Below, in pieces: positions 47,195-55,444 of a stretch of DNA of 64,000 nucleotides. Within the stretch, counting starts at the first letter, position 1; each line of letters begins with the position of its first letter. Source of the DNA: Fulvivirga lutea (lineage in GTDB: Bacteria > Bacteroidota > Bacteroidia > Cytophagales > Cyclobacteriaceae); NCBI RefSeq assembly GCF_017068455.1, contig NZ_CP070608.1, forward strand, positions 2,213,488 through 2,277,487, written 5' to 3'. The notes beneath the pieces were generated by a model. That model saw only the letters and a program-made list of their open reading frames with translations. It was not told where the DNA came from and searched no databases. The translations under genes and the position numbers were made by a program.

Positions 47195-47602
47195 ATGAAA
47201 AAAGTACTTTTACTTACAATGTTGATGGCCTTTATCGCATCAGCAAATTCATTTGCTTCAGCAAATAAATACAAAGTTGACGAAGCTGCAATTGACCAGG
47301 TGTTTGAAAGCTCAATCAATGTAGTTTCTGCGGAGTCTGACATTAACATGATGGACATTACTTCTGTAAAAGCTGCGAATGATGACAAGAACGTTTGGGT
47401 TGCCCTATTATTAGACTGGGTACTTGGTGGTCTTGCAATTCACAGAGTTTATTTAGGTGGTAGACCTGTACTAATTGTTGGTTACTTACTAACATGTGGT
47501 GGTATTTTCGGTCTCTTGCCTTTAGGTGACTTTATCGCATTATTGATTAACATGAAAGATATCAGCAAGTATGTTGATAACGATGCATTTATCATGTGGT
47601 AA
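47195..47602 (+). CDS. TM2-domain protein with signal peptide
   Basis: A 135-residue protein. A signal peptide (MKKVLLLTMLMAFIASANSF, then ASA) is followed by an acidic linker (about 25-62) and then a TM2 domain: VWVALLLDWVLGGLAIHRVY with LGG near residue 66, a second membrane segment (VGYLLTCGGIFGLLPLGDFI) and the characteristic D-F-I turn. TM2 domains are two-helix membrane units of unknown role. This arrangement of signal peptide plus TM2 is common in Bacteroidota. It ends 20 bases before a strong bidirectional terminator. Confidence 0.88.
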   Translation: MKKVLLLTMLMAFIASANSFASANKYKVDEAAIDQVFESSINVVSAESDINMMDITSVKAANDDKNVWVALLLDWVLGGLAIHRVYLGGRPVLIVGYLLTCGGIFGLLPLGDFIALLINMKDISKYVDNDAFIMW

Positions 47603-47621
47603 TTGATTATCTGAACCATAT

Positions 47622-47654
47622 AAAAAAACCTCGCTCTTTGAGCGAGGTTTTTTT
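47622..47654. terminator. bidirectional intrinsic terminator
   Basis: An A-run (47622-47628), stem cctcgctc (47629-47636), loop ttt, stem gagcgagg (47640-47647) and a T-run (47648-47654) form a symmetric terminator. It serves the TM2 gene on the plus strand and the end of the sdh/YidD unit (stop at 47653) on the minus strand. Confidence 0.92.
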
Positions 47655-48510
47655 ATTTACTCATTTCAAACTCCAATAATGAATCTTTTATTGGATCGTT
47701 ATAACTCCTCGTTAACTCTTCGTTCTTCTTTTTAGCGAGGTAGCTTGCATGTCTTACTCCACCTGAATAGAAAGAATAAAACAAGCCAATGCCGGTTAAA
47801 GCACCAGTAAAAAAATAGCCTTCATATAAACTATAAGCTCCAAATGCTATTAAAGAAGCTTGAATTGTAGAGGATACCAACCCCTTGAAAAAATAGCCGG
47901 CATACATCTGACCCACTCCAGGTAAAATGTATGAGAGTGTCTCAGCCTTTTTAGGGTCTTTCAATTTAGTATCTTCAAGAAAGTGATACGCCTTGACAAT
48001 CTCTAATTCAAATTCAGGGTTGTGTTGTTTATATTCTACCAATTTTTCACTCGCCTCTTCCCATCTACGCATTTCATTCAATACCAAGACGTGCATAAAC
48101 AAGATATCATGATAGCCATTATCTTTAAAAAAATACTCTGTCTGTTTGAGTTGAGAAAGGGCGTTAGGGTAATCCCCAATCAGGTAAGCATTAATAATTA
48201 TCTGTTTCCTTATTTCCAGATTAGTTTCATTTTGCTCAACAAATAAATTAGCTCTATTCAGAGTATTTAATGCAGCAGCATGGTCGCCCTCCTCATTTAA
48301 TACATTGGCTTTTTTCAGTAGTGCCTGGTTCGTTGTTTCAACACTTAGGTTTCTGAATACAATTCTTTCATACTCCAGTAGGGCCAACTTGTTATTACCT
48401 AAGTTAGCAATACTATCAGCCTGCCTGAACTGCGCTTTAATCGATGATGTTGCGCAAAGGAATATGCAGATCAATAAGTATCCTATTGTTAACTGCCTTG
48501 TTAAAGTCAT
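47653..48510 (-). CDS. exported TPR protein with C-terminal membrane domain (unit member 2)
   Basis: About 285 residues starting at ATG 48510 (MTLTRQLTIGYLLICIFLCA, a signal peptide ending near SSIKAQ). TPR-like helices fill residues 25-180 (LALLEYERIVF, AALNTLNRANLF, NALSQLKQTEYFF). A C-terminal hydrophobic domain carries YILPGVGQMYAGYFFKGLVS, a PGxGxxYAG motif like that of DUF5683 proteins. The same plan is found in the preceding gene (PGSGRMYAGKTGMG), so the two are related. It is the last gene of the leftward unit and overlaps the preceding coding frame by 74 bases. Function unknown; likely a membrane scaffold. Confidence 0.78.
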   Translation of the reverse strand: MTLTRQLTIGYLLICIFLCATSSIKAQFRQADSIANLGNNKLALLEYERIVFRNLSVETTNQALLKKANVLNEEGDHAAALNTLNRANLFVEQNETNLEIRKQIIINAYLIGDYPNALSQLKQTEYFFKDNGYHDILFMHVLVLNEMRRWEEASEKLVEYKQHNPEFELEIVKAYHFLEDTKLKDPKKAETLSYILPGVGQMYAGYFFKGLVSSTIQASLIAFGAYSLYEGYFFTGALTGIGLFYSFYSGGVRHASYLAKKKNEELTRSYNDPIKDSLLEFEMSK

Positions 48511-49297
48511 TATTAGAAATTTTAACTGTAAACACACTGCCCCAAATATTGCCAACATAGGCTAATGAAAATAATGAGCCAAATATGATAAATCTTGGGC
48601 TGTCAATTCCGTCTTTATCATATCCTTCCCAGGTTTGTAGTCCGAGTATAGCGGTTGTAAGTAAAGTGGCGATTCCCATACCTGTTTTTCCTGCATACAT
48701 TCTACCAGACCCTGGGATTATGGCAGACATCAATCCAGCTACGAATGGTGACTTTTCTTTTCTTTGGCTTAAGTCTTCACCAATTAGCATTAAAGACTTT
48801 TCTTGTGATGATGTTTGATAATAATTACCTTGATAAGAAGTTGAAATGTCGTTGAAGGATTTTAAATCCCGTTGTAATAAGTATATTCCGCCAAGTTCTA
48901 ATTTCCTTAGATTGATAAGCAGGCTATCGTTTAAGCTAAGTGAATTCAAATCAGTCAGTCCACTTTCATATTTTCCTTGATAAGCTTTGCAAAGTGCATT
49001 GTAAAACTTGCTGTATGAATGTATAGGCTTGGTTAAACTGTTGTTGAGCTTATTAAATTCATTGACTGCCAAATCTAGATTTTGATTTAAGTAGTGGATT
49101 TTACCTGTTAAGTAATAGACACTATCCATTTCACTTTGAGTATCAGGTTTGATATTATTTAACAATACTTCAGCATCATTATAGTTTCTCGTATTCATTA
49201 AATAGTTCAGAAACTCTAGTTCATTATGAAGTTGCTGACCTATGCCGGAGTGTGCTATTGAAAATAGAAATACGCAAAGAAATAATAATCGCATCAA
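48437..49297 (-). CDS. exported TPR protein with C-terminal membrane domain (unit member 1)
   Basis: A 286-residue protein with a signal peptide (MMRLLFLCVFLFSIAHSGIG then Q). TPR-like helices follow (FLNYLMNTRNYNDAEVLLNN, LAVNEFNKLNNSL, AYQGKYESGLTDLNSL). The C-terminal quarter is hydrophobic with VAGLMSAIIPGSGRMYAGKT near residue 195 and two or three membrane segments. It shares this plan with the next gene. Its start overlaps the stop of the YidD-like gene by four bases, suggesting coupled translation. The PGxGxxYAG motif plus TPRs recalls DUF5683-type proteins. Function unknown. Confidence 0.8.
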   Translation of the reverse strand: MMRLLFLCVFLFSIAHSGIGQQLHNELEFLNYLMNTRNYNDAEVLLNNIKPDTQSEMDSVYYLTGKIHYLNQNLDLAVNEFNKLNNSLTKPIHSYSKFYNALCKAYQGKYESGLTDLNSLSLNDSLLINLRKLELGGIYLLQRDLKSFNDISTSYQGNYYQTSSQEKSLMLIGEDLSQRKEKSPFVAGLMSAIIPGSGRMYAGKTGMGIATLLTTAILGLQTWEGYDKDGIDSPRFIIFGSLFSLAYVGNIWGSVFTVKISNNDFNKAVNNRILIDLHIPLRNIID

Positions 49298-49737
49298 TGC
49301 TTATTGGAATAATCTTCAATGGATTCAATGATCTTACCTTGATCGTTCATTGACGTTGGAAGAGCTTGCGAGTGAGTAAGCCTGTTGCATCTACCAATTC
49401 TATCAACAGACAAAAAAACACCTTTTATCGGTCCGTACTCATCAAATAATTTTTTTCCAAACCTTGAGCAGCTGGTTTCATAAATACAAGTGCTAGATAA
49501 CTGAGCTGAAATATGTTTTTGATAAAAGGCAAGGCCACCTTTGTAAGTCCAGTATAACGGATTAATCGCATTAATTACACTTAACTTCTTTTTCTCATGC
49601 TTTTCGTAAGAATGATCTGGCAAGGCGCTAGCAGGAATATGCGTTGCTATTTTCAATAAATCAGATGTTGATTGAGCTTGCGCACTAAATGAGGCGAGAA
49701 GCAGGCAAAATACCAGACTAGTTAATATTCTTAGCAT
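49294..49737 (-). CDS. exported YidD-like protein
   Basis: A 147-residue protein whose C-terminal half is a YidD domain: GGLAFYQKHISAQLSSTC (residues 67-84), ETSCSRFGKKLFDEYGPIKG and FLSVDRIGRC, with the three conserved cysteines at 84, 90 and 117. Ordinary YidD is about 70-90 residues, sits at the inner membrane next to YidC and helps insertion of membrane proteins. Here a signal peptide (MLRILTSLVFCLLLASFSAQ, then AQ) and a 40-residue linker precede it. It is set between a LolA-like gene and two TPR/membrane genes, not near rnpA or yidC. It may therefore serve an envelope process distinct from canonical YidD; that is inference. Confidence 0.85.
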   Translation of the reverse strand: MLRILTSLVFCLLLASFSAQAQSTSDLLKIATHIPASALPDHSYEKHEKKKLSVINAINPLYWTYKGGLAFYQKHISAQLSSTCIYETSCSRFGKKLFDEYGPIKGVFLSVDRIGRCNRLTHSQALPTSMNDQGKIIESIEDYSNKH

Positions 49738-50425
49738 CGTTTGGGATTTTGTAATTCAACGACTCCACGTTCTCTGCTTTGTCCAGTTTAATATTGGTGT
49801 ACTTTGTACGAGTGATGGTAGAATCACTAGGTGTTGTGTAGTTGATTTGTGTGATAGATGATGGAAAATTTAACTGAGGTGCCAAATCAACATAATTGTA
49901 GTAGTAAGATTTCGTGGATACATTATTTTCATGATCATAATAAGCAATATAAATGGGATCTCCGTTTTCATGTACCAATTCCACTTTACTAACTTGTGTT
50001 GCCATTTGAGCAGGGGGCAGCCACTCAGTAATCATCAACCCTTCTTCAAACTTTACATTTGACTGGGTGAAACCCATTTGGTTCAAACCTAAATCAGACT
50101 TTTTATTATTCAGGAAAAAGTAAAACTGTGATGTCTCCGTACTATAGAAGTAATTCTGTTGCTGTAGCACCGTATTTTTTTCAGGATCATAGATTTTAAT
50201 TTCACCCTTTGCGTTGTTAAACACAACATATTCTTTCGGAGATTTATAGTACGATACCATACTACCGTCATTGCCATATACAATTTTGGCTAATACGTTG
50301 CTCACGTAACCACTTTTGGCTGTCTCTGTTTCCATTTCTAGCGAGACATTTTTAAAGTTGTTGTACTGACAAAAAGAAGCTGCTGTTGAGAGTATCAACA
50401 GCAGCCCGCTTAACAAATATTTCAT
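49718..50425 (-). CDS. exported LolA-like protein
   Basis: A 235-residue protein with a signal peptide (MKYLLSGLLLILSTAASFCQ). The mature part is beta-rich with a pattern like LolA outer-membrane lipoprotein carriers: KIVYGNDGSMVSYYKSPKEY, VVFNNAKGEIKIYDPEKNTV, NYFYSTETSQFYFFLNNKK and a C-terminal TRTKYTNIKLDKAENVESLN. Sequence similarity to classical LolA is weak, so a LolA-fold of different cargo is possible. It lies 4 bases after sdhB and overlaps the YidD-like gene by 20 bases, so it links the respiratory genes to the envelope block. Confidence 0.72.
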   Translation of the reverse strand: MKYLLSGLLLILSTAASFCQYNNFKNVSLEMETETAKSGYVSNVLAKIVYGNDGSMVSYYKSPKEYVVFNNAKGEIKIYDPEKNTVLQQQNYFYSTETSQFYFFLNNKKSDLGLNQMGFTQSNVKFEEGLMITEWLPPAQMATQVSKVELVHENGDPIYIAYYDHENNVSTKSYYYNYVDLAPQLNFPSSITQINYTTPSDSTITRTKYTNIKLDKAENVESLNYKIPNDAKNIN

Positions 50426-50429
50426 AAGT

Positions 50430-51179
50430 TTAGATGTTATCCGAACTAGCTTTAGCGCTTAAATATTCACGATTCATTCGTGCAATATTCTCTAAGCTAA
50501 TACCTTTTGGACACTCTGCCGAACATGCACCTGTATTTGTGCAAGCACCAAAGCCTTCTGCATCCATTTGAGCTACCATTTTCTCAGCTCTTGTTTTTCT
50601 CTCCACCTGACCTTGTGGCAATAGAGCTAATTGAGAAATTTTAGCACTGGTAAATAGCATAGCCGATGCATTTTTACAAGCTGCAACACAAGCCCCACAA
50701 CCAATACAAGTAGCCGCGTCAAACGCTTCATCTGCAACTTTCTTCGGTATAGGAATTTCATTGGCATCAGGTACCCCTCCGGTATTTACAGAAACATAGC
50801 CACCAGCCTGCATAACTCTGTCAAATGACGATCTGTCCACTACTAAGTCTTTAACAACAGGGAAAGCTTTGGCTCTCCATGGTTCAACCGTAATTGTATC
50901 TCCATCTTTAAAACTTCTCATGTGAAGTTGGCAAGTAGTAGTTTGTTTTGGTCCGTGTGGATGCCCGTTAATATACATACTGCACATTCCACAAATACCT
51001 TCGCGGCAATCATGATCGAAATGAACTGGGTCTTTACCCTCACGTACAAGATTTTCATTTAGCACATCGAACATTTCCAAGAAAGACATGTCGGGTGATA
51101 CATCATCCAAATTGTAAGTTTGGAATCCACCTTTATCTTGAGTGTTTTTCTGTCTCCAGACTTTTAATTTTATCTTCAT
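50430..51179 (-). CDS. sdhB: succinate dehydrogenase/fumarate reductase iron-sulfur subunit
   Basis: SdhB carries electrons from the flavin subunit to the membrane quinone site. The 249-residue protein has all three cluster motifs: the [2Fe-2S] set [15 protein letters not shown] with a later Cys (TTCQLHM), the [4Fe-4S] set [17 protein letters not shown] near 152 and the [3Fe-4S] set [15 protein letters not shown] near 217. It starts 1 base after the sdhA stop and is followed 4 bases later by the LolA-like gene. Confidence 0.97.
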   Translation of the reverse strand: MKIKLKVWRQKNTQDKGGFQTYNLDDVSPDMSFLEMFDVLNENLVREGKDPVHFDHDCREGICGMCSMYINGHPHGPKQTTTCQLHMRSFKDGDTITVEPWRAKAFPVVKDLVVDRSSFDRVMQAGGYVSVNTGGVPDANEIPIPKKVADEAFDAATCIGCGACVAACKNASAMLFTSAKISQLALLPQGQVERKTRAEKMVAQMDAEGFGACTNTGACSAECPKGISLENIARMNREYLSAKASSDNI

Positions 51180-51180
51180 G

Positions 51181-53115
51181 TTATTTATAGCTTCGTTGTG
51201 TCAATTTAACATTTTCGAAGACGAGATCTTCTTTATTTAATTTTTCAGGTTGCTCAGGGCCAGTATATTCCCAAGCTGCAACATAGCTGAACTCATCATC
51301 TTTACGTTTCGCTTCACCTTCTTCCGTTTGAGATTCCTCTCTAAAGTGACCCCCGCAAGATTCTGATCTGTTTTGAGCATCATCAATCATTAGTTCTCCT
51401 AACTCAAGGAAATCAGCCACTCTATTGGCTTTTTCTAATGACATGTTCAGCTCTTCGTTAGCTCCAACGACTTTTACGTTGCTCCAAAACTCTTCTCTAA
51501 GTTTCTTGATATCTTCTTTTGCTTTTTTGAGTCCTGCTTCGCTACGAGACATTCCACAATACTCCCACATAATGTGGCCTAAGTCTTTATGGAACTCGTC
51601 AACAGTTTTGTTTCCGTTGATTGAAAGTAGCTTATTTATTCTGTCAGAAACTTCTTTCTCCGCAGTTTTAAATGCTTCATGATCTGTTGAAACTTTATCA
51701 TAAGGAACACCTGACAAATAATCGCCTATAGTGTAAGGAATTACAAAGTAACCATCTGCCAAACCTTGCATTAAGGCACTGGCGCCAAGTCTGTTTGCAC
51801 CATGGTCGGAGAAGTTAGCCTCACCGATGGCATATAAGCCAGGTACAGTAGTCATTAAATTATAGTCTACCCAAAGACCACCCATTGTATAATGAACCGC
51901 AGGATAAATCTTCATTGGTGTTTTATATGGATTCTCGCCAGTAATTTGCTGATACATATCAAACAAGTTACCATACTTAGCACTGATTACATCTTCGCCA
52001 TCACGTTTGATAGCATCTGCAAAGTCGAGATAAACGGCCAAGCCTGTTGAGTTCACACCTCTGCCATCATCACACGCTTCTTTTGCATTTCTTGAGGCAA
52101 CATCTCGTGGAACTAGGTTACCGAATGAAGGATATTTCCTCTCTAAGTAGTAATCTCTTTTATCTTCAGGGAGATCGGTTGGTTTCAATTGCCCCTTTCT
52201 GATTTTTTCTGCGTCTTCTTTCGATTTTGGTACCCAAACTCTACCATCATTTCTCAATGACTCAGACATCAAGGTTAATTTTGATTGATGATCACCTGAA
52301 ACGGGAATACAAGTTGGGTGAATTTGTGTGTAGCAAGGGTTGGCAAAGAATGCGCCTTTTTTATGTGCTCTCCATGCGGCCGTTACGTTTGAGCCCATGG
52401 CGTTAGTAGATAAGTAAAATACATTACCATAGCCACCTGTAGCCAGTACCACTGCATGAGCACTGTGGGATTCTATTTTACCTGTAATCAAGTTTCTCGT
52501 TACAATGCCTCTAGCTTTTCCATCTACCATTACCAAGTCGAGCATTTCTTCACGAGTATGCATTTTGACTTTTCCATTAGCTACCTGACGGCTCAATGCA
52601 CTGTAAGCACCCAATAATAATTGCTGACCGGTTTGGCCACGAGCATAAAATGTACGTGATACCTGAGCCCCACCAAACGAACGGTTAGCTAACAATCCTC
52701 CATATTCTCTGGCGAACGGCACACCTTGTGCCACGCATTGGTCAATAATGTTGACACTTACTTCTGCAAGACGATGAACATTACCTTCACGAGATCTGTA
52801 ATCTCCACCTTTTATGGTATCATAAAATAATCTAAAAACACTATCACCATCATTTTGGTAGTTCTTGGCAGCATTTATTCCTCCCTGAGCCGCGATACTG
52901 TGTGCTCTTCTTGGGCTATCCTGGAAACAGAATGCTTTTACGTTATAACCTAATTCTCCAAATGAGGCCGCAGCAGATGCTCCGGCTAATCCAGTACCTA
53001 CAACAATAATGTCATACTTTCTCTTATTGGCTGGATTAACCAGTTTTACATTGAATTTGTGCTTCGACCATTTTTCGGCCAGCGGTCCTTCAGGTATTTT
53101 AGAATCTAACTTCAT
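51181..53115 (-). CDS. sdhA: succinate dehydrogenase flavoprotein subunit
   Basis: SdhA oxidises succinate to fumarate and holds covalent FAD. The 644-residue protein is of the Bacteroidota class B type: the nucleotide-binding [20 protein letters not shown] near residue 34, [18 protein letters not shown] near 68 holding the FAD-attached His, the active-site [20 protein letters not shown] near 264 and [17 protein letters not shown] near 440. The C-terminus has [10 protein letters not shown] and [20 protein letters not shown]. It lies 23 bases after sdhC. Confidence 0.98.
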   Translation of the reverse strand: MKLDSKIPEGPLAEKWSKHKFNVKLVNPANKRKYDIIVVGTGLAGASAAASFGELGYNVKAFCFQDSPRRAHSIAAQGGINAAKNYQNDGDSVFRLFYDTIKGGDYRSREGNVHRLAEVSVNIIDQCVAQGVPFAREYGGLLANRSFGGAQVSRTFYARGQTGQQLLLGAYSALSRQVANGKVKMHTREEMLDLVMVDGKARGIVTRNLITGKIESHSAHAVVLATGGYGNVFYLSTNAMGSNVTAAWRAHKKGAFFANPCYTQIHPTCIPVSGDHQSKLTLMSESLRNDGRVWVPKSKEDAEKIRKGQLKPTDLPEDKRDYYLERKYPSFGNLVPRDVASRNAKEACDDGRGVNSTGLAVYLDFADAIKRDGEDVISAKYGNLFDMYQQITGENPYKTPMKIYPAVHYTMGGLWVDYNLMTTVPGLYAIGEANFSDHGANRLGASALMQGLADGYFVIPYTIGDYLSGVPYDKVSTDHEAFKTAEKEVSDRINKLLSINGNKTVDEFHKDLGHIMWEYCGMSRSEAGLKKAKEDIKKLREEFWSNVKVVGANEELNMSLEKANRVADFLELGELMIDDAQNRSESCGGHFREESQTEEGEAKRKDDEFSYVAAWEYTGPEQPEKLNKEDLVFENVKLTQRSYK

Positions 53116-53138
53116 TTATATAAGTTTTTAGATTGTAT

Positions 53139-53810
53139 TTATTTTAAGAACATAATGATTGGAATGGCAGCAAATAATGCCGGAATTATGATTGCTAAGC
53201 CATAACCTACTCCTTTAATTAACCCATTATATTTAGGATGGTTCAAGCCAAGTGTTTGAAATGCACTTTTAAACCCATGGTATAGGTGAAACATAAGGCC
53301 CACCATAGCTACAGTATATAGAACAACATACCATAATTCAGAAAAGGATGCATTTACAACGGAGTATAAATCTTTGTACACTTCACCATCATATGTTTTT
53401 GTACCTATTCCACCCCAATGCATTTCGTACCAGAAGCTTCTTAAGTGGATCACAAGAAAAATAAAAATAATGGTACCTAAAATGCCCATGTTTCTTGAAC
53501 TCCACGTGCTGGCATTATCTTCACTTGCATAACCAACTGGTCTAGCAGCCTTATTTTGCACAGTTAAAATAATAGCCCAAACTATGTGGACTATAAAGGT
53601 GGTGTACAATAAATAGGAGGTTGTTTTAATAATAGGGTTTGTTGTCATAAACTTAGCGTATATGTTAAACGCCTTACCACCATCATCCAGCAGAAGCTGG
53701 AAATTTCCAGATAAATGGACAATTAAAAAGGTAATTAGGAAGAGCCCCGTAAGAGCCATAATAACTTTTCTTCCTAGAGTACTTGACATTGCGTTTGAGA
53801 ACCAACTCAT
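53139..53810 (-). CDS. sdhC: succinate dehydrogenase cytochrome b subunit, class B
   Basis: A 223-residue membrane subunit with five transmembrane helices, the single-subunit (class B) di-haem type of Bacillus and Bacteroidota SQR. Histidines in FLIVHLSGNF, TFIVHIVWA, LVIHLRSFW and LMFHLYHGFKSAFQTLGLNH are the expected haem ligands. There is no sdhD gene, as expected for this class. It heads a run of seven same-strand genes ending at 47653. A good promoter match lies upstream. Confidence 0.96.
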   Translation of the reverse strand: MSWFSNAMSSTLGRKVIMALTGLFLITFLIVHLSGNFQLLLDDGGKAFNIYAKFMTTNPIIKTTSYLLYTTFIVHIVWAIILTVQNKAARPVGYASEDNASTWSSRNMGILGTIIFIFLVIHLRSFWYEMHWGGIGTKTYDGEVYKDLYSVVNASFSELWYVVLYTVAMVGLMFHLYHGFKSAFQTLGLNHPKYNGLIKGVGYGLAIIIPALFAAIPIIMFLK

Positions 53811-53850
53811 ATGATTTATTTCTATTAAATGTATAACAATGAGACGTGGT

Positions 53851-53881
53851 CAAAGTTACATTTGAAAGCAATATCAAACAA
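53851..53881 (-). promoter_or_regulatory. promoter of the sdhCAB unit
   Basis: On the minus strand TTG (53879-53881), a 20-base spacer and TAACTTTG (53851-53858) match the Bacteroidota promoter pattern well. The implied start of transcription gives a leader of about 35 bases before ATG 53810. Confidence 0.6.
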
Positions 53882-53949
53882 TCTGAATTATTATTTCGAA
53901 AGATTCTAAATAGGAATCTTGCTAAGAGGTGGGTATGCGTAATGTGTGA

Positions 53950-54066
53950 TTATAAAATCTCGAATAATAAGGTTATTAAACCTATTAAAAAGATAACAAT
54001 CACAAAAAATAAATCACTTTTGATGATTTTGTAAGCTTCGGTCTTTATGGTGTTCATAATCTTCAT
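53950..54066 (-). CDS. possible 38-residue single-pass membrane peptide
   Basis: ATG 54066 opens a 38-codon frame ending in TAA at 53950. The peptide begins MKIMNTIKTEAYKIIKSD, amphipathic and basic, followed by a strongly hydrophobic segment LFFVIVIFLIGLITLLFEIL. This arrangement is what a genuine small membrane protein looks like, but AT-rich DNA yields such frames by chance. No ribosome-binding site is seen. The 62-codon frame on the other strand in this region has no such pattern. Confidence 0.3.
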   Translation of the reverse strand: MKIMNTIKTEAYKIIKSDLFFVIVIFLIGLITLLFEIL

Positions 54067-54211
54067 TACTTTGCATTCAATAATGCCAAACCAATGCCAA
54101 TAATATTAACTAGCTGAAAATCAGTTAATTATGATTTTTAGTAACTTATATTAGTATCAAAATGGGAATAAAGTTCAAAATGAGACTAAATCCTAGAAAG
54201 AAAAACATAAA

Positions 54212-55444
54212 ATGAATTCAGAATCCATCCTCTACATTATCATAGGAATAGTAACATTTGACTTCTTCTTTAATCAAGCGCTAGATTTAATTAATCTCAA
54301 AGCAAGAAAAAGGAACCTCACAGAGGAAGCCAAGGAGTTTTATGATGAAGAAACTTATGCCAGGTCCCAAGAATACCAGTCAGTCAGAAGTAAATTCTCG
54401 TTCTTAAGTTCATCTATTAGTTTTATTGCCTCTATTCTTATTTTAGCATTAGGTGGATTTGGTTATTTGGATTCGCTATTAAGGCCAATGATTGAATCAG
54501 AACTTGTATTATCGCTGGCTTATTTTGGCGTACTCTACATTTTGGCTGATTTATTTTCTTTGCCATTTTCATTGTATTCAACTTTTGTAATTGAAGAGCG
54601 TTTCGGGTTTAATAAGACAACTTTAAAAACGTTTGTTCTCGATAAGGTTAAAGGATATGTGCTGGCAGCAATTATTGGAGGTCTTTTGTTATCTGCGCTT
54701 ATTTTTCTCATTCAAACCCTGGGCAACAGTTTCTGGATTTACTTTTGGGTTATAGCAGCTGTTTTTATCCTTTTCACCAATCTTTTTTACACTTCTTTAA
54801 TTTTACCATTGTTCAATAAATTAACTCCATTAGAGGATGGCGAGCTGAAAGATCGAATAATTCAATATGCTAACTCTGTGAATTTTCCACTCGACAATAT
54901 TTATGTGATTGATGGCTCCAAGCGTTCAAGCAAGGCCAATGCATTTTTCTCAGGGTTAGGTAAGACTAAGAAAATTGTGTTGTATGACACACTTATAAAT
55001 AATCATACTATTGATGAATTAGTGGCTGTATTGGCTCATGAGGTAGGTCATTTTAAAAAGAAGCATATAGTATTTGGTCTGTTTATCTCAATAGGCCAAA
55101 TAGGGCTCATGCTTTTTATCATGTCTTTATTAATTTTTGATAAGGAGACCTCATTGGCGCTCGGTGGAAGTCAGTGGGCTATTCATCTGAATCTCCTGGC
55201 CTTTGGAATTTTGTACTCGCCAATTTCTACTGTATTAGGAATACTTGGCAATATGCTAAGTAGGAAAAATGAATTTGAAGCAGATGATTATGCTAAATCA
55301 ACATTTGATTCATTGTCACTACAAAAAGCACTGAAGAAGCTGTCGGTAGATAATCTGAGTAACTTATACCCACATCCGGCCTATGTTTTTGTTCATTACT
55401 CACATCCGCCTTTACTCACCAGACTCGCTAACCTTCGAAAGTGA
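54212..55444 (+). CDS. M48 CAAX-protease-like (Ste24 family) membrane metallopeptidase
   Basis: A 410-residue membrane protease. It has an N-terminal membrane helix, a CAAX-peptidase N-terminal domain (PFSLYSTFVIEERFGFNKTT near residue 118), and the zinc motif HEVGH at 276-280 in AVLAHEVGHFKKKH. Further helices follow, with the third ligand in NEFEADDYA near 350 and C-terminal PHPAYVFVHYSHPPLLTRL. This is the Ste24/HtpX-like type, which in eukaryotes clips farnesylated proteins; bacterial members probably degrade membrane proteins. The catalytic set is complete. Its last 33 bases overlap the convergent YfhO-like gene. Confidence 0.94.
   Translation: MNSESILYIIIGIVTFDFFFNQALDLINLKARKRNLTEEAKEFYDEETYARSQEYQSVRSKFSFLSSSISFIASILILALGGFGYLDSLLRPMIESELVLSLAYFGVLYILADLFSLPFSLYSTFVIEERFGFNKTTLKTFVLDKVKGYVLAAIIGGLLLSALIFLIQTLGNSFWIYFWVIAAVFILFTNLFYTSLILPLFNKLTPLEDGELKDRIIQYANSVNFPLDNIYVIDGSKRSSKANAFFSGLGKTKKIVLYDTLINNHTIDELVAVLAHEVGHFKKKHIVFGLFISIGQIGLMLFIMSLLIFDKETSLALGGSQWAIHLNLLAFGILYSPISTVLGILGNMLSRKNEFEADDYAKSTFDSLSLQKALKKLSVDNLSNLYPHPAYVFVHYSHPPLLTRLANLRK

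Larger units (their letters stand above)
53811..54211. other. divergent intergenic region between sdhC and the Ste24-like gene
   Basis: These 401 bases hold the sdhC promoter near the left end and a short leftward frame (53950-54066) for a small membrane peptide. The right-hand 145 bases before ATG 54212 are AT-rich with a near-match TTACTTTG at 54065-54072 but no clear promoter. Confidence 0.4.

Noticed and set aside
48511-48558. Upstream extension of unit member 2 to 48558
   Set aside because: The signal peptide begins at ATG 48510, and the extension would lengthen the overlap with the preceding gene without support.
53846-54034. 62-codon plus-strand frame in the sdhC/Ste24 gap
   Set aside because: It overlaps the sdhC promoter and has no hydrophobic or domain pattern; the opposite-strand frame is more protein-like.
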